64,000 nt of DNA, taken from the NCBI RefSeq assembly GCF_003672135.1, contig NC_039507.1, positions 8,571,624 through 8,635,623 on the forward strand, written 5' to 3'. The translations under genes and the position numbers were made by a program. Positions 38,006 through 51,307 of this stretch are shown here, one piece after another. The notes under the pieces are model-generated. The model ran no database searches. It was not told the origin of the DNA and saw only the letters and a list, made by a program, of their open reading frames with translations. Source of the stretch: Ooceraea biroi. Its lineage: Eukaryota; Arthropoda; Insecta; Hymenoptera; Formicidae. The stretch's first letter is position 1. Each line of letters starts with the position of its first letter.

Positions 38006-40073
38006 CTGAGAACAAGAGGAGAGGACAAATATTTAAACGCACGTGAATCGTGACTCCCGCGGTTAACCGAGTACGCGCCATCGCGTCGAAATTACCTCGC
38101 AACCGGAAATCCGCAAATTTGCGTCGTTGAGTTTAATATAATATTATCGTTCCGACGCGCGAGCGGCAAAGGGATAAGTGAAAGGGGGGGGCGCGGTAAC
38201 GCAAATTGCGCGAGTAATCGAACATTTCCGCGTGGAATTTAATAACTTAGGAAAAGTACACTCAGCCGCGCCGCTTGCGTTTTTCCGCCAGAGATTATTG
38301 TACGGCGTTGCAAAAGCATACCGTATTCCCGTCCGCGTTTATGTGCGATTCCAGCGATGAAATACTTTCGTCTGACGATCTAACGTTACGGTAATGATTG
38401 CTCCCTTCCGGGAGCATCTGAAAACTTTATGAAACAGCCGCGGGTCGGATATGTACGCAAGTCAGCGTTTTAATCTACCAAAATCTCCATGACCTGACGT
38501 CGACAAGCAAAAAGTTGAGCACAGCTTTCACGTTGAAAATTCCATCGCTTAACGTACCTCCGGCACGACTCCGTAAAACCGGGAAATGGCCGTTCGCGAA
38601 CGCGTTCCTCGCGCCGCATTTCCGCGTATTGAAATATTTCTGCATTAGTGCATCGCGCACTCGCGCGCCATTTGTTTTCCGGGGAGAAAATTGCATCTGT
38701 ATCTGTAGAATGACGGCTAAAATTTGATATTAAGGAAGCGGCAGTCGGTACTGTTCTACCTCATAAGGCTGGGAAATTAATAGCGGGCTCTCCCGTATTC
38801 GTGCAACGCGCCAGAGTATTAAGATCAGTCTCGCTACGGCTTATATAAATTACAATAAACCCCTTGTATCACGGTGTACGCAGGGAACGCGTTGCCGAAA
38901 TTCGCGCAGCCGAGCGAGAAACTCTCTCCATCCCGAGAACGACGGATGCACCGAAGCTACGTCGCCGAATTCGCGAAGACGCCAGTTTTTCGCAATCGCT
39001 GTCGAACTTAGCGTGCGATCTCGATCGTTAATGGAACGAAAGTCTCACCGAGTGCTTTGTAAATAACCCTGACGCCAATAAGGCAAAAAAAGGCTCATGA
39101 CATAGCACCATGTTAGCGTGCATCATACAATATTACGCCGCTATTTCACGCTACGTCGAGGTGAACTCGTCCCCTTAGCTCGAAGCTCATTCCGCGACAA
39201 AGCTTATGCACTTCCGAGGATCTCCGGGTTAAACTGCCACCCCTCTCTCCCTCCAAAACCGTCTCCTTGTTTCCTTTTGCTCTGGATCTGAGGCAACGGC
39301 CGACGGCGTCCGCTCTGTACCTCATTTTCTTGCTCTTAATTCTTTTTTAAGCCACGCTTCCCGTGGGATGAATGAGCGACAAGGCTGAAACCTGGTTTTG
39401 TCGCTTTTATCCCGATCGCGTTCCCCGGCTTGCGTCTACCGACTTGCGAGATGCCGTTAAGTGACACTCGCGAGGGGATAACGTAAGAATAGAAACGGGA
39501 TCTACAAGTCGCTGGGTGTCTCGCAGGAATGTATCCCCCGAGAATTTGTTTCTTTTGCGATAACAAACGCGATGAAAAATACTGCAAATTACGATTTGCT
39601 ATCTTTTTACGTCTTCGTACGTTGTTTGTGCATCGCAGAATGTGTTTTGCTACTAATTGAAATTATGACGAATAATTCATTTTACATTTATTTTGTTATT
39701 CGTATTGATCTGCGAATGCATTAACAACGCATTTAACTTCCGCCGTATTATTTATAACGTAGCATCACAATTGAATCGTAGCTTTATAAATTTGCAATCA
39801 ATTATCGCTTGGTGAAGAATTGATAATGAACGAGATACTTAAAATCACAAGTTGCAAGGGATTGGAAATTTTGACATTAACATGAATGGAATAATTAACA
39901 CGTTTAACCAAACATCGTATTATTATGCTGACAATTTTGCGCGACAATTCGTTCGCCAAGTTTCATGTCTAGTCTCTTCCTTTTTAGATTCGTTACCGTT
40001 GCATGGCAACATCTGGAAACGGCACTTCTTCCACCCTCTTTTTCCTTTCCCTTACTCGCCTCTTTTTCCGACG

Positions 40074-40099
40074 TATATATATATATATATATATATATA
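40074..40099. repeat. (TA)n microsatellite
   Basis: Thirteen TA units. Confidence 0.95.
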
Positions 40100-43000
40100 C
40101 TTGCTCAAATTAAGCCAGAAACAGCCCATTCGGACAGAGTAAATTGTATCATCTCTACCATTTTGCTTTTGCTTTCACTCATGGAGAAAATTCCAGTTTT
40201 TGTACGAGGCGTTATCTCACACATTGCTCGTCGTATATTTACGCATACATAATTCGCAAAAAAAAGAACGCTATACATTTCAGTAATTATAACACATCTC
40301 TTCCAAATGGTGCAAAGTTGGGCATTACTTTTGTGCAATTTGGTAGAGAGGCATAAATTTTATTCTTATTGTTAGACAAATTAATGGAGAAAGAAAGTCG
40401 ATACATCGTGGAATCAGGCGAGACATTTACATTTAGAAGTCGCTTGTTTCCTATTTTACTCCACCCTCTATTCTTTTCCCCTCAGGTATTTCACCTAGGC
40501 AACTCGGCAACAACTCCGTCCAGAATTGTTCGCCTATGTACCGCTTCTCCTTTTCGCCGGGGTAAGCAAAAGTTTCAGGTACGGAAATCACAGTACATCC
40601 CAGGAAAGTTCTTTAAACAGTCAGACGCCACTGACGGCTCTCCTAACGAAGAAGCTGCGAAGATGGATGGTGGCGGATCTTGGATAGCTCTTGTCTGCCA
40701 ACAGGATTTGCCGGTTCCCGAGGATCTCCCAAACTCGTCAGATTCCGCTTCAGTCCGCGCGCAATTCCGCAGATCCGCCGCGCGCGAGCGCGCGCGTAGA
40801 CGCGGCTCCGCCTCGGCGCTTTTCGCGGATTTTCCTGCACCGCGAGCGTGAGAAACGAGAACAGAAAAAGAAAAGGAAAGAAATAGAGAAAAGAAGGGGA
40901 ACGAATGATGACCGCCAGAGTTTCGAGGTGGATGATACGAGATTGCCGGTTTAATTGCCTTAAAGTTGTTATTAACGCCCGATAATTTACAAATTGACCC
41001 GTGTCCCTGTGTCTCTATCCCTATGTCCTCACTATAGCGGCGTCGGGATTAAATCGACCGTTGTATGATACCACGCGAAAGGTCTTTCGAGATTAATAAG
41101 TTTTATATTACGTGCATCTTTCTCGGGGCAATTTTCGCGACGGTATATAAGCAGAGACTCTCCGGGAGAGAAAGGAGGAGAAAAAGAGAGAAAGCACACT
41201 TGGAAAGTTGCCTCCTGCCAGAATTTCCCCAGAAAAGTCACGGTAGCGCGATACGAGAAACTTTCGTAGTCACGCACTGCGGATGGCTCCTAAGTTCTAA
41301 CGAAGAGGAAAGAAGCCACCGCGAGATGCGCACGTGCAGGAAGATGAGCACTCGCTTATACAAACGTGTGCTGTTCGCCTTGAGTTCCTGAAAAATTAAA
41401 TCGGCGATAAAATATAAATGAGAAGCGAATACTTAAATTATGTCCGTTATGAGTGTAATCAAGGATGACGAGTGGCGAAAGTCGCACTCATGACAAACCA
41501 ACATAGCCGTTGCTGAATGCAATGTCAATCAGGATTTTTATATCAAGTATTCGCTTTAAAATGTTGAAGATTTTTTCGAGAATTGTATGCCAGTCAGCGA
41601 ATTTTACAAAAAAAGTAATAAATGACTTTTAAGAATCCTAATTTTGTGAAGTGTTCCTGATAATCATATTTAATGCATAAAATGAGATTTGTAGAAGACA
41701 CGACCCAGATATTACTGTTATCACTTGGATATTACAGATATTACTTGGATGAAAAATTAAATTGTTTCTACGATTATCGCAGTTTAATGATCTTCTGCAA
41801 TCTATCGTCGATATGCATAAATGCAAATTTATCTTATTCTTTCTATTTTAATGAGGTGATTAATACGGCAATGTATGACGATAAAATGCTGTATTTATTA
41901 TTTATCAAGATCCAGTTAAGTAATATCGGATTTGTAATTTGCAAGAATGGTCTGATAAAATGATTAATATAAAATTTTTGATTTAATTGTTCAAATTAAT
42001 TAATCAGAATTAATTAGCGCGCAGTGAAGTCCAATATATGATATAAGCGATGTATTAATATTTCTATTTATTAATAATACGCGACTCATTGAATTTCTCG
42101 AAACTGTTCTCTTCTCCTTCCTTCTTCGCTCAAGATTTGACGATGCATATTTGCAAGTAGACACATGCAAATCTCACGTCTCACGGTCTAACGCAGTTAA
42201 TTGAAATTAATCTGATTACGGTAAATTACGGTACGATTTTCAGAACCATAAAAATACAATGTTATGGGATAAATGCATCTTATGTCCGTCATGCTCTTTT
42301 CGTTATCACGGATGGACGCGGAGATCAATTTTACTCGTAAAATCTGAATGCTTGTCTAAATTATAACTATTTTTATTGCCATTTAAGAAGAAACAATTCG
42401 TCTCGCGGTGACTACGGTATTATATCGATCTCGAGTGCGGCTTCAAACAGAAATTCCTGCTGATTGCAAGCTCGATTGAAAATCCTGGCAGCAGTTCAAA
42501 GTCAGTTTCAACTGGATATCCCGCCAGTACAAAAGATCTTCCCATTGGACGTAAAATACTACCGCCTATATTCCGCCGCGATGATACGTCGCAATTTCAT
42601 TAACCGCGACTTTTTATTGGCGAAATTGTATTGACTGAAAAGTGAACGAAGTATCTGTATACTCCTGTTTCTCTCGCGTAACGCGCGAGAGATTCTTTAT
42701 AATAAAATAATATTTCTGTAGACATAATAATAATACAATTGCAGTTGCGACATCGTAAAGAATGATATCGACAGATGCATGACGATATAGAATTGTAAAA
42801 ACATGTTGAGTTACAATTATCTCCAGATGATAACAAATGTATTGAGAGACGAGTTATAGCGATAGTATGATATGAAGTTGTCTAGCTTTTTTATGTGTTC
42901 ATATTCACATGTGATTTATCTAACTAGCGCGTAAAGATAGAGATTCTGTTTGCACGTATCGCTATTGACAGCACGATGGATGATTCAATGCAATCTAGAT

Positions 43001-43693
43001 TCACGCGTTCATCCCGCGCTTCGATCACTTTTATGCTTAACCTCGGATCCGAGAGCGTGTTTTATATAGCAACTTTTTTGGCGATTGACTGACAGCCCGA
43101 AAGCTGATAAGAGGATATGCGATAATTAAAATATAGAAACCGTAACGCGGCCTCCATAAAATGATTTCAGCGTTCCGCTGGATGCAATCTGTTTCTACGG
43201 TATCGATCGTTGCCATATTTACGCATATAAATCCATATTTATGTATTATTTCTAGCCGATACCAATTTCCAAGTCAAAATCGAAAGTACACAAGAACACA
43301 GAATAATAATTCATCATAACTAAAACTTAATATGACTACGATTCCATATAATAAATCACGTTGCATTTATATTGGAAAAACTTGTAACGATATTTTAACT
43401 TAAGGCACAATTATTCATATGATTAAAGAAAATTATCGAGAAGTTATGACAAGAAAGTGGAGTTCAAGTATTTCCTGAAGAAAAATAAACTCGTATTTCA
43501 TGATGTACTTAAACTTGAAAAATTAAAGTTTTTAAATTACTTATAATGTATTAAGCCAACGTACTACATTAATATTTTACGCTTTCAAAAGTATTGCACA
43601 AGTACTACATTATGTATTCGCAGTTTACAAATGTAAAAAGAACTTTTTTCAGTATGTATGTACACACGTGAATCATTTAACAAGAAATTGCAT

Positions 43694-43719
43694 ATATTCT
43701 ATATTCTATATTCTATATT
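43694..43719. repeat. 7-bp tandem repeat (ATATTCT)
   Basis: Nearly four copies of ATATTCT in tandem. Confidence 0.9.
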
Positions 43720-44200
43720 GCCAATACAAACGCGAATAATATTTGCATAACGATAGAAACGTTGATAAGTAGAGTAAAAGTACATGTATATATGTTCGTG
43801 TCAGCTTTAGCCTTCTATGTAGTTCAGTGTCCAATCGAAAGTGGCATCGCGATGAACAGCCTTTCACATTGCGTCGCAGTTGCGGTAATTTCGTTAGAGT
43901 AAACGAAGTGTCCATTTACGTTCAGTAAGTTATGTGTTAATATTTCATGAAACGTTGAAAGAGACTGGATTTCTTAAGCGTATCTGGCAAGGGAGGTGTG
44001 TCATCACGTAATTTAAACGATAATTTAAACGATTCGTGATAAAAAATATCTACTGTCGCAATTCTCTAAAATATTCAAATAGCCGAATAAACATTAAACA
44101 GTAATCTTTTTATAACAATGAAGTAAGTGAAATTTTTTCCGTGATAGTGATTTATATGTATAATGGTTTCACTACGAAAAGTTTTGAGTGTTATCATATA

Positions 44201-45773
44201 CAGGGTGTCCCGGGTTTTAACCGACAAACTGCGGGAGCATATTCTACTAGTGGAAATAAGAAAAAATTCTTATATCGAGTTTGCTTAGAAATGCTTTATT
44301 ACAAAGTTATAAACCAATATTGAAAAGAAATATCAGATAAGTAACAACGGAACATAGTGTAGAATTTGGAAGGTCGAAGATGTTTATGTTACGTGTATTC
44401 ACATGTATTCATGTTCACTATGTTGAAACGATTCAGTATGATTGTTACTTTCGCAACAGTAGCTGTTAGATTTCAATCGTCGTGTCAACTAGCAATTACT
44501 ATCAGAATGCCAAAAGTGTTTTCAAATGAGGAATACACCGATATTCATTTCGTGTACGGATTCTGTGACGGAAATGCACGAGCTGCCGTACGAGAGTATC
44601 AACGTAGATTTCCTAACAGGAGAGTACCAGATAGTTCTGTGTTTAGTAATACCCATTTGCTATTACGTGATTTGGGTTCATTTCGACCTATGAATGAATA
44701 TGATGATGTTCGTTCAGCTCTAAGACACCGACGACGCTCGGAAAGAATCTTAAATCTTTTTGATAATACTCCTACACAAAGTGTTCGACGTGCTTCAGCT
44801 CAACTGCAGATATCACGAAACACTATTTCGAGAACATTGCGTGCTGATGACAGATTCGCATATCATTACACACCTGTACAAGAATTACTTCCAATCGATT
44901 ATCAGAAACGAGTCGAATTTTGTAACTGGTATGTGAATGCAGTAGAAAGGGACAATCTTTTCTCATCAATGATATTATGGACAGATGAAGCGACCTTTAC
45001 AAGACGAGGCATATTCAATTCTCATAATAGCCATGTATGGGCTCATAATAATCCACATACTACCGGACAAAGAAACTTTCAACACGAATTTCGATGTAAT
45101 GTTTGGATGGGTATGCTTCATGACCGGCTTATTGGTCCGTTCTTTTTACCTGACCGATTGAACGGAGAATCTTTTCGAAGATTCCTATCAAACGATTTAC
45201 CAATTTTGATGGAAAATGTGCCACTGCAGTTTCGCCAAAACAGCTGGATACGGTTAGACGGTTGTCCATCGCACTATGCTAGACAAGTTAGAAACTGGTT
45301 AGATGAACATTATGCTCATAGGTGGATTGGTCGAGGAGGACCGGTTTTCTGGCCTCCAAGATCGCCCGATTTAACGCCTCTTGATTTTTATTTATGGGGA
45401 ACTTTAAAAAATAAAGTTTACAGTACAGAAGTAATCTCGCTTGAAGATTTAAAGCAACGAATTACTAATTCAGTTACTGAGATGCAACAAACTTTTCAGG
45501 AATGTCGTACCGTAACAAATTCTGTACTACGTCGATGTCTAGCTTGTATCGATGTGCAAGGACAACATTTTGAAATGCGTCACTAAATCATTGCGTAGAT
45601 AATTTTTATTTTTGTGAAACAATCCGTTGTCACTTATCTGATATTTCTTTTCAATATTGGTTTATAACTTTGTAATAAAGCATTTCTAAGCAAACTCGAT
45701 ATAAGAATTTTTTCTTATTTCCACTAGTAGAATATGCTCCCGCAGTTTGTCGGTTAAAACCCGGGACACCCTG
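44201..45773 (+). mobile_element. Full-length DD41D Tc1/mariner-type element with 151-bp inverted ends
   Basis: The 1,573-bp element is bordered by TA at 44199-44200 and 45774-45775. Its ends start CAGGGTGTCCCGGGTTTTAA and are inverted copies over 44201-44351 and 45623-45773, differing at only a few positions. It carries one uninterrupted transposase frame. Two shorter copies of the same family are in this window. It lies in the first long intron, antisense to the host gene. Confidence 0.96.
44507..45586 (+). CDS. DD41D transposase, open frame (359 aa)
   Basis: Met at 44507 (MPKVFSNEEYTDIHFVYGFC) is chosen because it directly precedes the helix-turn-helix region of the DUF4817 type found in many insect transposases; the frame stays open upstream to 44366 without a better start. 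A second helix region (SVRRASAQLQISRNTISRTL) follows. The catalytic residues are present: WTDEA (Asp160), LDGCPSHY (Asp251) and SPDLTPLD (Asp293). Counting from the second to the third Asp gives 41 residues between them, the DD41D spacing known for the rosa/visitor group. The enzyme would cut and paste the element at TA sites in the nucleus. No stop or frameshift interrupts it, so it may be active; expression cannot be judged. Confidence 0.93.
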   Translation: MPKVFSNEEYTDIHFVYGFCDGNARAAVREYQRRFPNRRVPDSSVFSNTHLLLRDLGSFRPMNEYDDVRSALRHRRRSERILNLFDNTPTQSVRRASAQLQISRNTISRTLRADDRFAYHYTPVQELLPIDYQKRVEFCNWYVNAVERDNLFSSMILWTDEATFTRRGIFNSHNSHVWAHNNPHTTGQRNFQHEFRCNVWMGMLHDRLIGPFFLPDRLNGESFRRFLSNDLPILMENVPLQFRQNSWIRLDGCPSHYARQVRNWLDEHYAHRWIGRGGPVFWPPRSPDLTPLDFYLWGTLKNKVYSTEVISLEDLKQRITNSVTEMQQTFQECRTVTNSVLRRCLACIDVQGQHFEMRH

Positions 45774-48700
45774 TATAGGTATAGTATTACGCTACATGAC
45801 ACGTGAAAATGCTTTGACAATGACTTTAACACTCGTTACCGCGTCTTTCACCGTAAAAGAAACTTGTTATCCGCTATTGTACAGCACTAACGTTTCGAGT
45901 GTGAAGCCATAGGTATTAAATCGCCGGTAACCATTGACGGTGGCCACGTAGGAAACGTCATTACGGCAAGATGTTGGGCGTTTGGCGCAACCCGCAACCG
46001 GTTGTTCGTCGTTCAATTTCGATGGCTCAACTTGCCATCGAGGAATTAACGTGAAATATATCGTGGAAACCACGCGAAGTCAACAGCACACCGGAAGTTT
46101 CATGCGAGTACCATTTCGCGCGCGCGTGTACTAATAATAATTATAATATTTCATTGCGAGATTCGCAGCTCCGAAAAAGTGGAATAACACGGAATAACGG
46201 CCAGATATATAATCAGACTCCGCGGGAAGTATTTTAATAATTTTTAGAAAAATTTGTGTAAAACGGTTTGGAAAAAATTTGATTGCTATTCTTATGTTTT
46301 ATGGAGAAATTATACAATCGAGATCAGCGTGAAGCTGAAGTATTGAAAGCTGATCTGGTCTTTATAAAATTATCCATTGTCTAACGAAATGGGAAAGTTC
46401 ACTCAAGTTAACTCAACAAAAGTTAATTCAACGGATGTTAAGTGACTTCAGAAAATCTAGACAAAATGTCACCTAGACGTACACGCTTAGGGATAAGAGA
46501 TAACAAGGTGACACAGTTCGTACATTATTCTTCATTCACTTGAAGAACACGACAGACAACGATGACCAAGTTTATTTGCGCGTTCACCAAGATTAGCTCA
46601 AGAGTTTCACCAGCGGATCTGTGCCGTAGCCGTCGAAGTTTTCATTGTTCAGTGTGCAAACGATCCGCTGTACTATAACGACTTTTAATAAAGCATTACC
46701 CGTCCCGTAGCCGGTGTACTGCTAATTAACCGCTAATTAACGCCGACGCCTCGCTTCTGAATTTCTTCCCGAAGTAATTCCGCAGGAAAATTCACAGGAT
46801 CGTAAACGATACGAGGTTGGCCCCGTTCAAGTGCTATTACGGTAGTTGAGCGTGGCTGCGTGCGCGACGATGGCCGTGGGGCAAAATTCAAAAGTGCAGA
46901 GGGGTTGCAGCGCGGTAAGCGAGACCGGAAAAGAACAAGAGGTAAGAGAGAGAGAGAGGAAGAGAGAAGGGCAACGTAATCGGGACGAAAGCAAGCAAGA
47001 GAGAGGACGGGGATACCAAAGAAAGGGCGGCGAGTGAGAGGAAGATGAAAGCATTTCCGGATGGACGAGAGAGAGTTCCCGAATGGGGACGCGGAGGAGA
47101 CGCGCGGAAAAAGGCGAATGGTTCGAGAACGTAACGTAGGTAGGGTATAGCCGGCATGGCAGCAGAACAATGGAATTAGAACGAGTCACACCAGACTACG
47201 CAGCTCGCGGCGAACGATGATGATACGCGATTCAAAGCGCCATCCGCTGTCCAGTTTTAATCAACTTTACGAAAATATTCCCCCGCGGCCCGCCGCAACA
47301 GTCATTAGGTTGACAATGAGTCTTGATTTCCCAAAAGATCAGCATCGCGTCAGTCTCTCGCGCGTTCGCTCTCTCTCTTTCTTTCTCTTGCTGTGTCTCG
47401 GTGCCCTCATATAATCAGCAATAGCTGATTCTGTCCCTGCCGACGAATCGCACGGTTAAAGCTCACTTTTGCGCTATTCCATATTTGATACGCTGACTAT
47501 TATCGTTGTTATAGGGATAATGCACGATTTCCTGTGGAATTAGACAAATGTATCTGTCTGTTTTTACGTACAAATAAAATAATCGTTGTTAATGTGATTA
47601 AACGCGATGCAACGGCGAATCGTCTGTATGTTCTTTCTCGTAATTAGTTTCTTCAGAGGGTCCAGATTTCCATCTCTGAAAATCTCGTTTTGCAAACTCA
47701 ATGCAAACACACGCTTTTAATTCACTGCTGCTTTCTCGGTCATAATTGTCCTGTTAAGTAATTGAAGAGTGGATGTGAAATAAAGTAATAACATCTGACA
47801 CGAGTGTAACTACTCGTTAACCGAAATAATTCTTTCGCGGATTTGAAAATTGCAGCCTTAGGAATGAGGCTCGCAGGGACTTCATCGCGATAATGGAACG
47901 TTAAAAACCGAGACACGACGACGTGGCCTCGCAGGCATTTTTACTGGCGCACGCGAATCAGCACTTTGCAATCCCCGCGAGATGATTTTTCGGCCGGCGC
48001 TGCACGATTCATCCCGCAAAAGGGTCAAAGTGGCAATTCCCTCGGTACGAAAAGGTCTTCCCGACATAATTAAATCCGGGAAAATTCCGCGAAGTCGTAC
48101 GGTTTCTTCGCGTTCCAGCGGAGCGGAGCACAGCGAGCAGCGAGGACAGAGGAGGCGAAACTTTGGCACCCTGCAGATGAAATTTTCTGGTGTTTTGATC
48201 AAAGGACCCGGCCTGGGAGCTAGCAATGCGCGCGCGACCGAACTACGCGCTCTCGAAATGTCGAGTCTAACGAGACGACTCGTCGCAGTCGGGCTACGTG
48301 TTTTGAATCCGAAGAAAAAAGCAATTGCACGGGACGTGGGACACCGTTGTCGGCCACGGCGCCGTGTAAACTCTTCTCAAGGCGATCCAGAGCTGTGCGA
48401 AATCGGATTACTCCTCTGCGTCGCTCGGTTTTCAAAAAACGAACGCGCCTCGAGCGCATCAAATAAATCGCACGTGAATATTTTCCGGGTAGCTTTGAAG
48501 TTACGATTGCTGAAACGATTCCGATAATAATAATCACAGTGCGCAAAGGGAACGTGAATCGTAATGTAGCATGATAAACCACCACCAATGATAAGACTTA
48601 CCACTAATTACCGCTTTTATTTAATATCGCGTAAGAAGTAAAAGCTAGCGTAATTACGCTACGTAATACGATTTATTTATTTGTTTGTTTAATTTGCGAA

Positions 48701-49868
48701 AATAAATCGCGCGAGATAACGAGTTGTTCGATTCAATAGATAAGTGGATAAGTTAAGAATTACATCAGAACCGTTCACGTGCTTCGTGCTTAACGCGATA
48801 CATCTTGTTCGCGTACCACTGTCATGGAAAGCACCGTTGCAAGGGATAGTCTCCGATATTGCGGCCAAGGTTCGATGGTCTGAAAACGACCGACTGAAAA
48901 GCTGAGGCGATCCTCAGGTCGGGACCAGCAAGCGCCAAGCCAAATACCTTTACAGCCTCGGTAGAAACAACAACGAACGACTCGAGCAGGGAGAGGGTGG
49001 CGATCAGAGGGCTCGTTTACTATCTCGTGAAATCGAGCTGTTGCCGTGCAACCGCCGTGCATTCCTGCCAAACCGAAATGGAAACTATTTCGCGCACAGC
49101 TCGCCCGGAGAAAGGAATATCCGCATTGTACAATGGTCCATTTTCGCGGTCGTTAAAGAGACGGAAAATTCTCGGGTTGCTTTCAGGCGAGCTCCGCGCG
49201 GACCTGCGCGCGCGCGCGTAGAAAAGCGGGGAATTTATTCTGGCAAGTAGTGCGCGCGCCACGAGCGATATCCCGATAAATTTTCGACAAGCGTGATACT
49301 GCTATTTGTGGCGAATCGCGTCAGGGATACGGGGGGACGGGGGGAGGAGAAGAATTACCACTTTTATTTAATATCGCTCGTAAGCGTGCACACCCGAGCG
49401 ACGCGCCATCGGAAACCGTTTGCTTACACACGAGCGTCGCCGTATCACTTTAATGGCATTCTTAATAGCCGTAAGAGAGTTCCGAAGTTGATGCAATCTC
49501 AATTTCGCAGCTCTTGTGCACTATATATTAGTGATTTTCTACCTTCATTATCTGAAAAGTTCGCCGAGTCACATAGCGATTCCAATGCTTTCGTCTAATA
49601 ATCATCTTCTGCACGGCGCGAAGTGGTTCATGCACATCTTGGTCCCCAGACCCCATAAATGCGACTAGATCGAAGACTGCACATCATATTTTACGAATAA
49701 TGAAAAGCGAAACACGTTGAAAATTGACGCATCCGGATTTCCCATATTTAAATTCTGAATAAATAATTAATAAATCAATAATTAATTAAAGCTTTATTGA
49801 TAATCTCGATGAAATGCATTTCAACCTGTATATAGGTATAATAAGTAATGATTCTATTATTTATTATA
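45774..49868. other. Intron segment, no gene seen
   Basis: Contains a purine-rich stretch at about 46.92-47.11 kb and chance frames of up to 181 codons near 48.0-48.5 kb without domains. A 28-base motif occurs twice (near 48607 and 49355). Confidence 0.6.
46920..47110. repeat. Purine-rich tract
   Basis: About 190 bp of mostly A and G on the plus strand, dominated by GAGA and GAAAG units. Confidence 0.75.
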
Positions 49869-50629
49869 CAGGGTGTCCCGGGTTTTAACCGACAAACTGC
49901 GGGAGCATATTCTACTAGTGGAAATAAGAAAAAATTCTTATATCGAGTTTGCTTAGAAATGCTTCATTACAAAGTTATAAACCAATATTGAAAAGAAATA
50001 TCAGATAAGTAACAACGGAACATAGTGTAGAATTTGGAAGGTCGAAGATGTTTATGTTACGTGTATTCACATGTATTCATGTTCACTATGTTGAAACGAT
50101 TCAGTATGATTGTTACTTTCGCAACAGTAGCTGTTAGATTTCAATCGTCGTGTCAACTAGCAATTACTATCAGAATGCCAAAAGTGTTTTCAAATGAGGA
50201 ATACACCGATATTCATTTCGTGTACGGATTCTGTGACGGAAATGCACGAGCTGCCGTACGAGAGTATCAACGTAGATTTCCTAACAGGAGAGTACCAGAT
50301 AGATTTAAAGCAACGAATTACTAATTCAGTTACTGAGATGCAAGAAAATTTTCAGGAATGTCGTACCGTAACAAATTCTGTACTACGTCGATGTCTAGCT
50401 TGTATCGATGTGCAAGGACAACATTTTGAAATGCGTCACTAAATCATTGCGTAGATAATTTTTATTTTTGTGAAAAAATCCGTTGTTACTTATCTGATAT
50501 TTCTTTTCAATATTGGTTTATAACTTTGTAATAAATCATTTCTAAGCAAACTCGATATAAGAATTTTTTCTTATTTCCACTAGTAGAATATGCTCCCGCA
50601 GTTTGTCGGTTAAAACCCGGGACACCCTG
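49869..50629 (+). mobile_element. Non-autonomous DD41D element, internally deleted copy 2
   Basis: This element is 761 bp long with TA on both sides (49867-49868 and 50630-50631). It has the identical 812-bp deletion and junction as the copy at 13462-14222. It shares with that copy at least five bases that differ from the full element, for example CAAGAAAATTTTC instead of CAACAAACTTTTC and AATAAATCAT instead of AATAAAGCAT. Its outer left end matches the full copy better than copy 1 does. It lies 4.1 kb from the full-length element and points the same way. Confidence 0.94.
50175..50442 (+). pseudogene. Transposase remnant in deleted DD41D copy 2
   Basis: The frame opens at the same Met as the full transposase, keeps the first 41 or so residues (through RFPNRRVPD), and then shifts frame at the deletion and stops at 50324. 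The C-terminal part survives out of frame to 50442. There are no catalytic residues. The retained piece differs from copy 1 by one residue (FCDGNAR here, FCDENAR there). At best it encodes a 49-residue peptide. Confidence 0.85.
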
Positions 50630-51307
50630 TATATTGGATTATAACAGAAATTCGTAGCGTTATTTTAATAAAATTCGAAGACAAAATTATTATATATAGT
50701 ATTTCAAATTTGAGATGGAAGTATTATGTTGTATGAATAACACAAGGCATTTTGATAAAAGAAAAGAGGCTTTATTCGGTTCACAAACTCATTCAATCGC
50801 TCTTTCATGTATATAATGCCGATTACTTCTTGATTGACACGTCTTTTTTTCTCACTCGCAGATGCGCGAATCTGCTAACTGTAAATTTATTCGTGCAACC
50901 GCGGTTAACCGTGGCGATCGCAATGCAGTCTCCCACGCCTAACCGCCTTATAAAAGTACAACTTAAAATGTAAACGCTAAAATTCTACATAATATGCATA
51001 AATATTTGTGTTGATTTATTTTATGTAATAGAGCATTCAGATGAAACAGTTTGTTTATTAAAGTGTATTTATTCACTCGTGATAGCAGAACGTGGTTAGT
51101 ACACAAAAAAAAAACTTTCGGGGCACAGACTGATTGACACGTGCTCTCTGCACGCGGTATCAGAATGAACTAGAGAATAGGAAGACGAGTCAAAACCAGA
51201 ACTCGTCCGTGCGTATCGACATGTTTACTAATTAGACCAATTGACCTACTAAACGCTATCGATATGATGCCATAAGGCGCCGAATTTAAACTCATATAAC
51301 TCAATAA
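50630..51307. other. Intron segment, no gene seen
   Basis: Plain AT-rich sequence with an A run near 51.1 kb. Confidence 0.6.

Larger units (their letters stand above)
38006..44200. other. First part of the 17-kb intron, no gene seen
   Basis: Contains a TA run at 40074-40099 and a 7-bp tandem repeat at 43694-43719. About 41.6-42.1 and 43.2-43.7 kb are AT-rich. The longest chance frame (about 40.37-40.85 kb) has no recognisable domain. Confidence 0.6.

Noticed and set aside
44366..44506. Upstream extension of the DD41D transposase to a TTG start
   Set aside because: Non-ATG start and no domain in the added 47 residues; Met at 44507 directly precedes the conserved helix region.
47982..48527. 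181-codon open frame on the plus strand
   Set aside because: Arg/Ser-rich composition, no domain, no splice or start context; lies in CpG-rich intron and looks like a chance frame.
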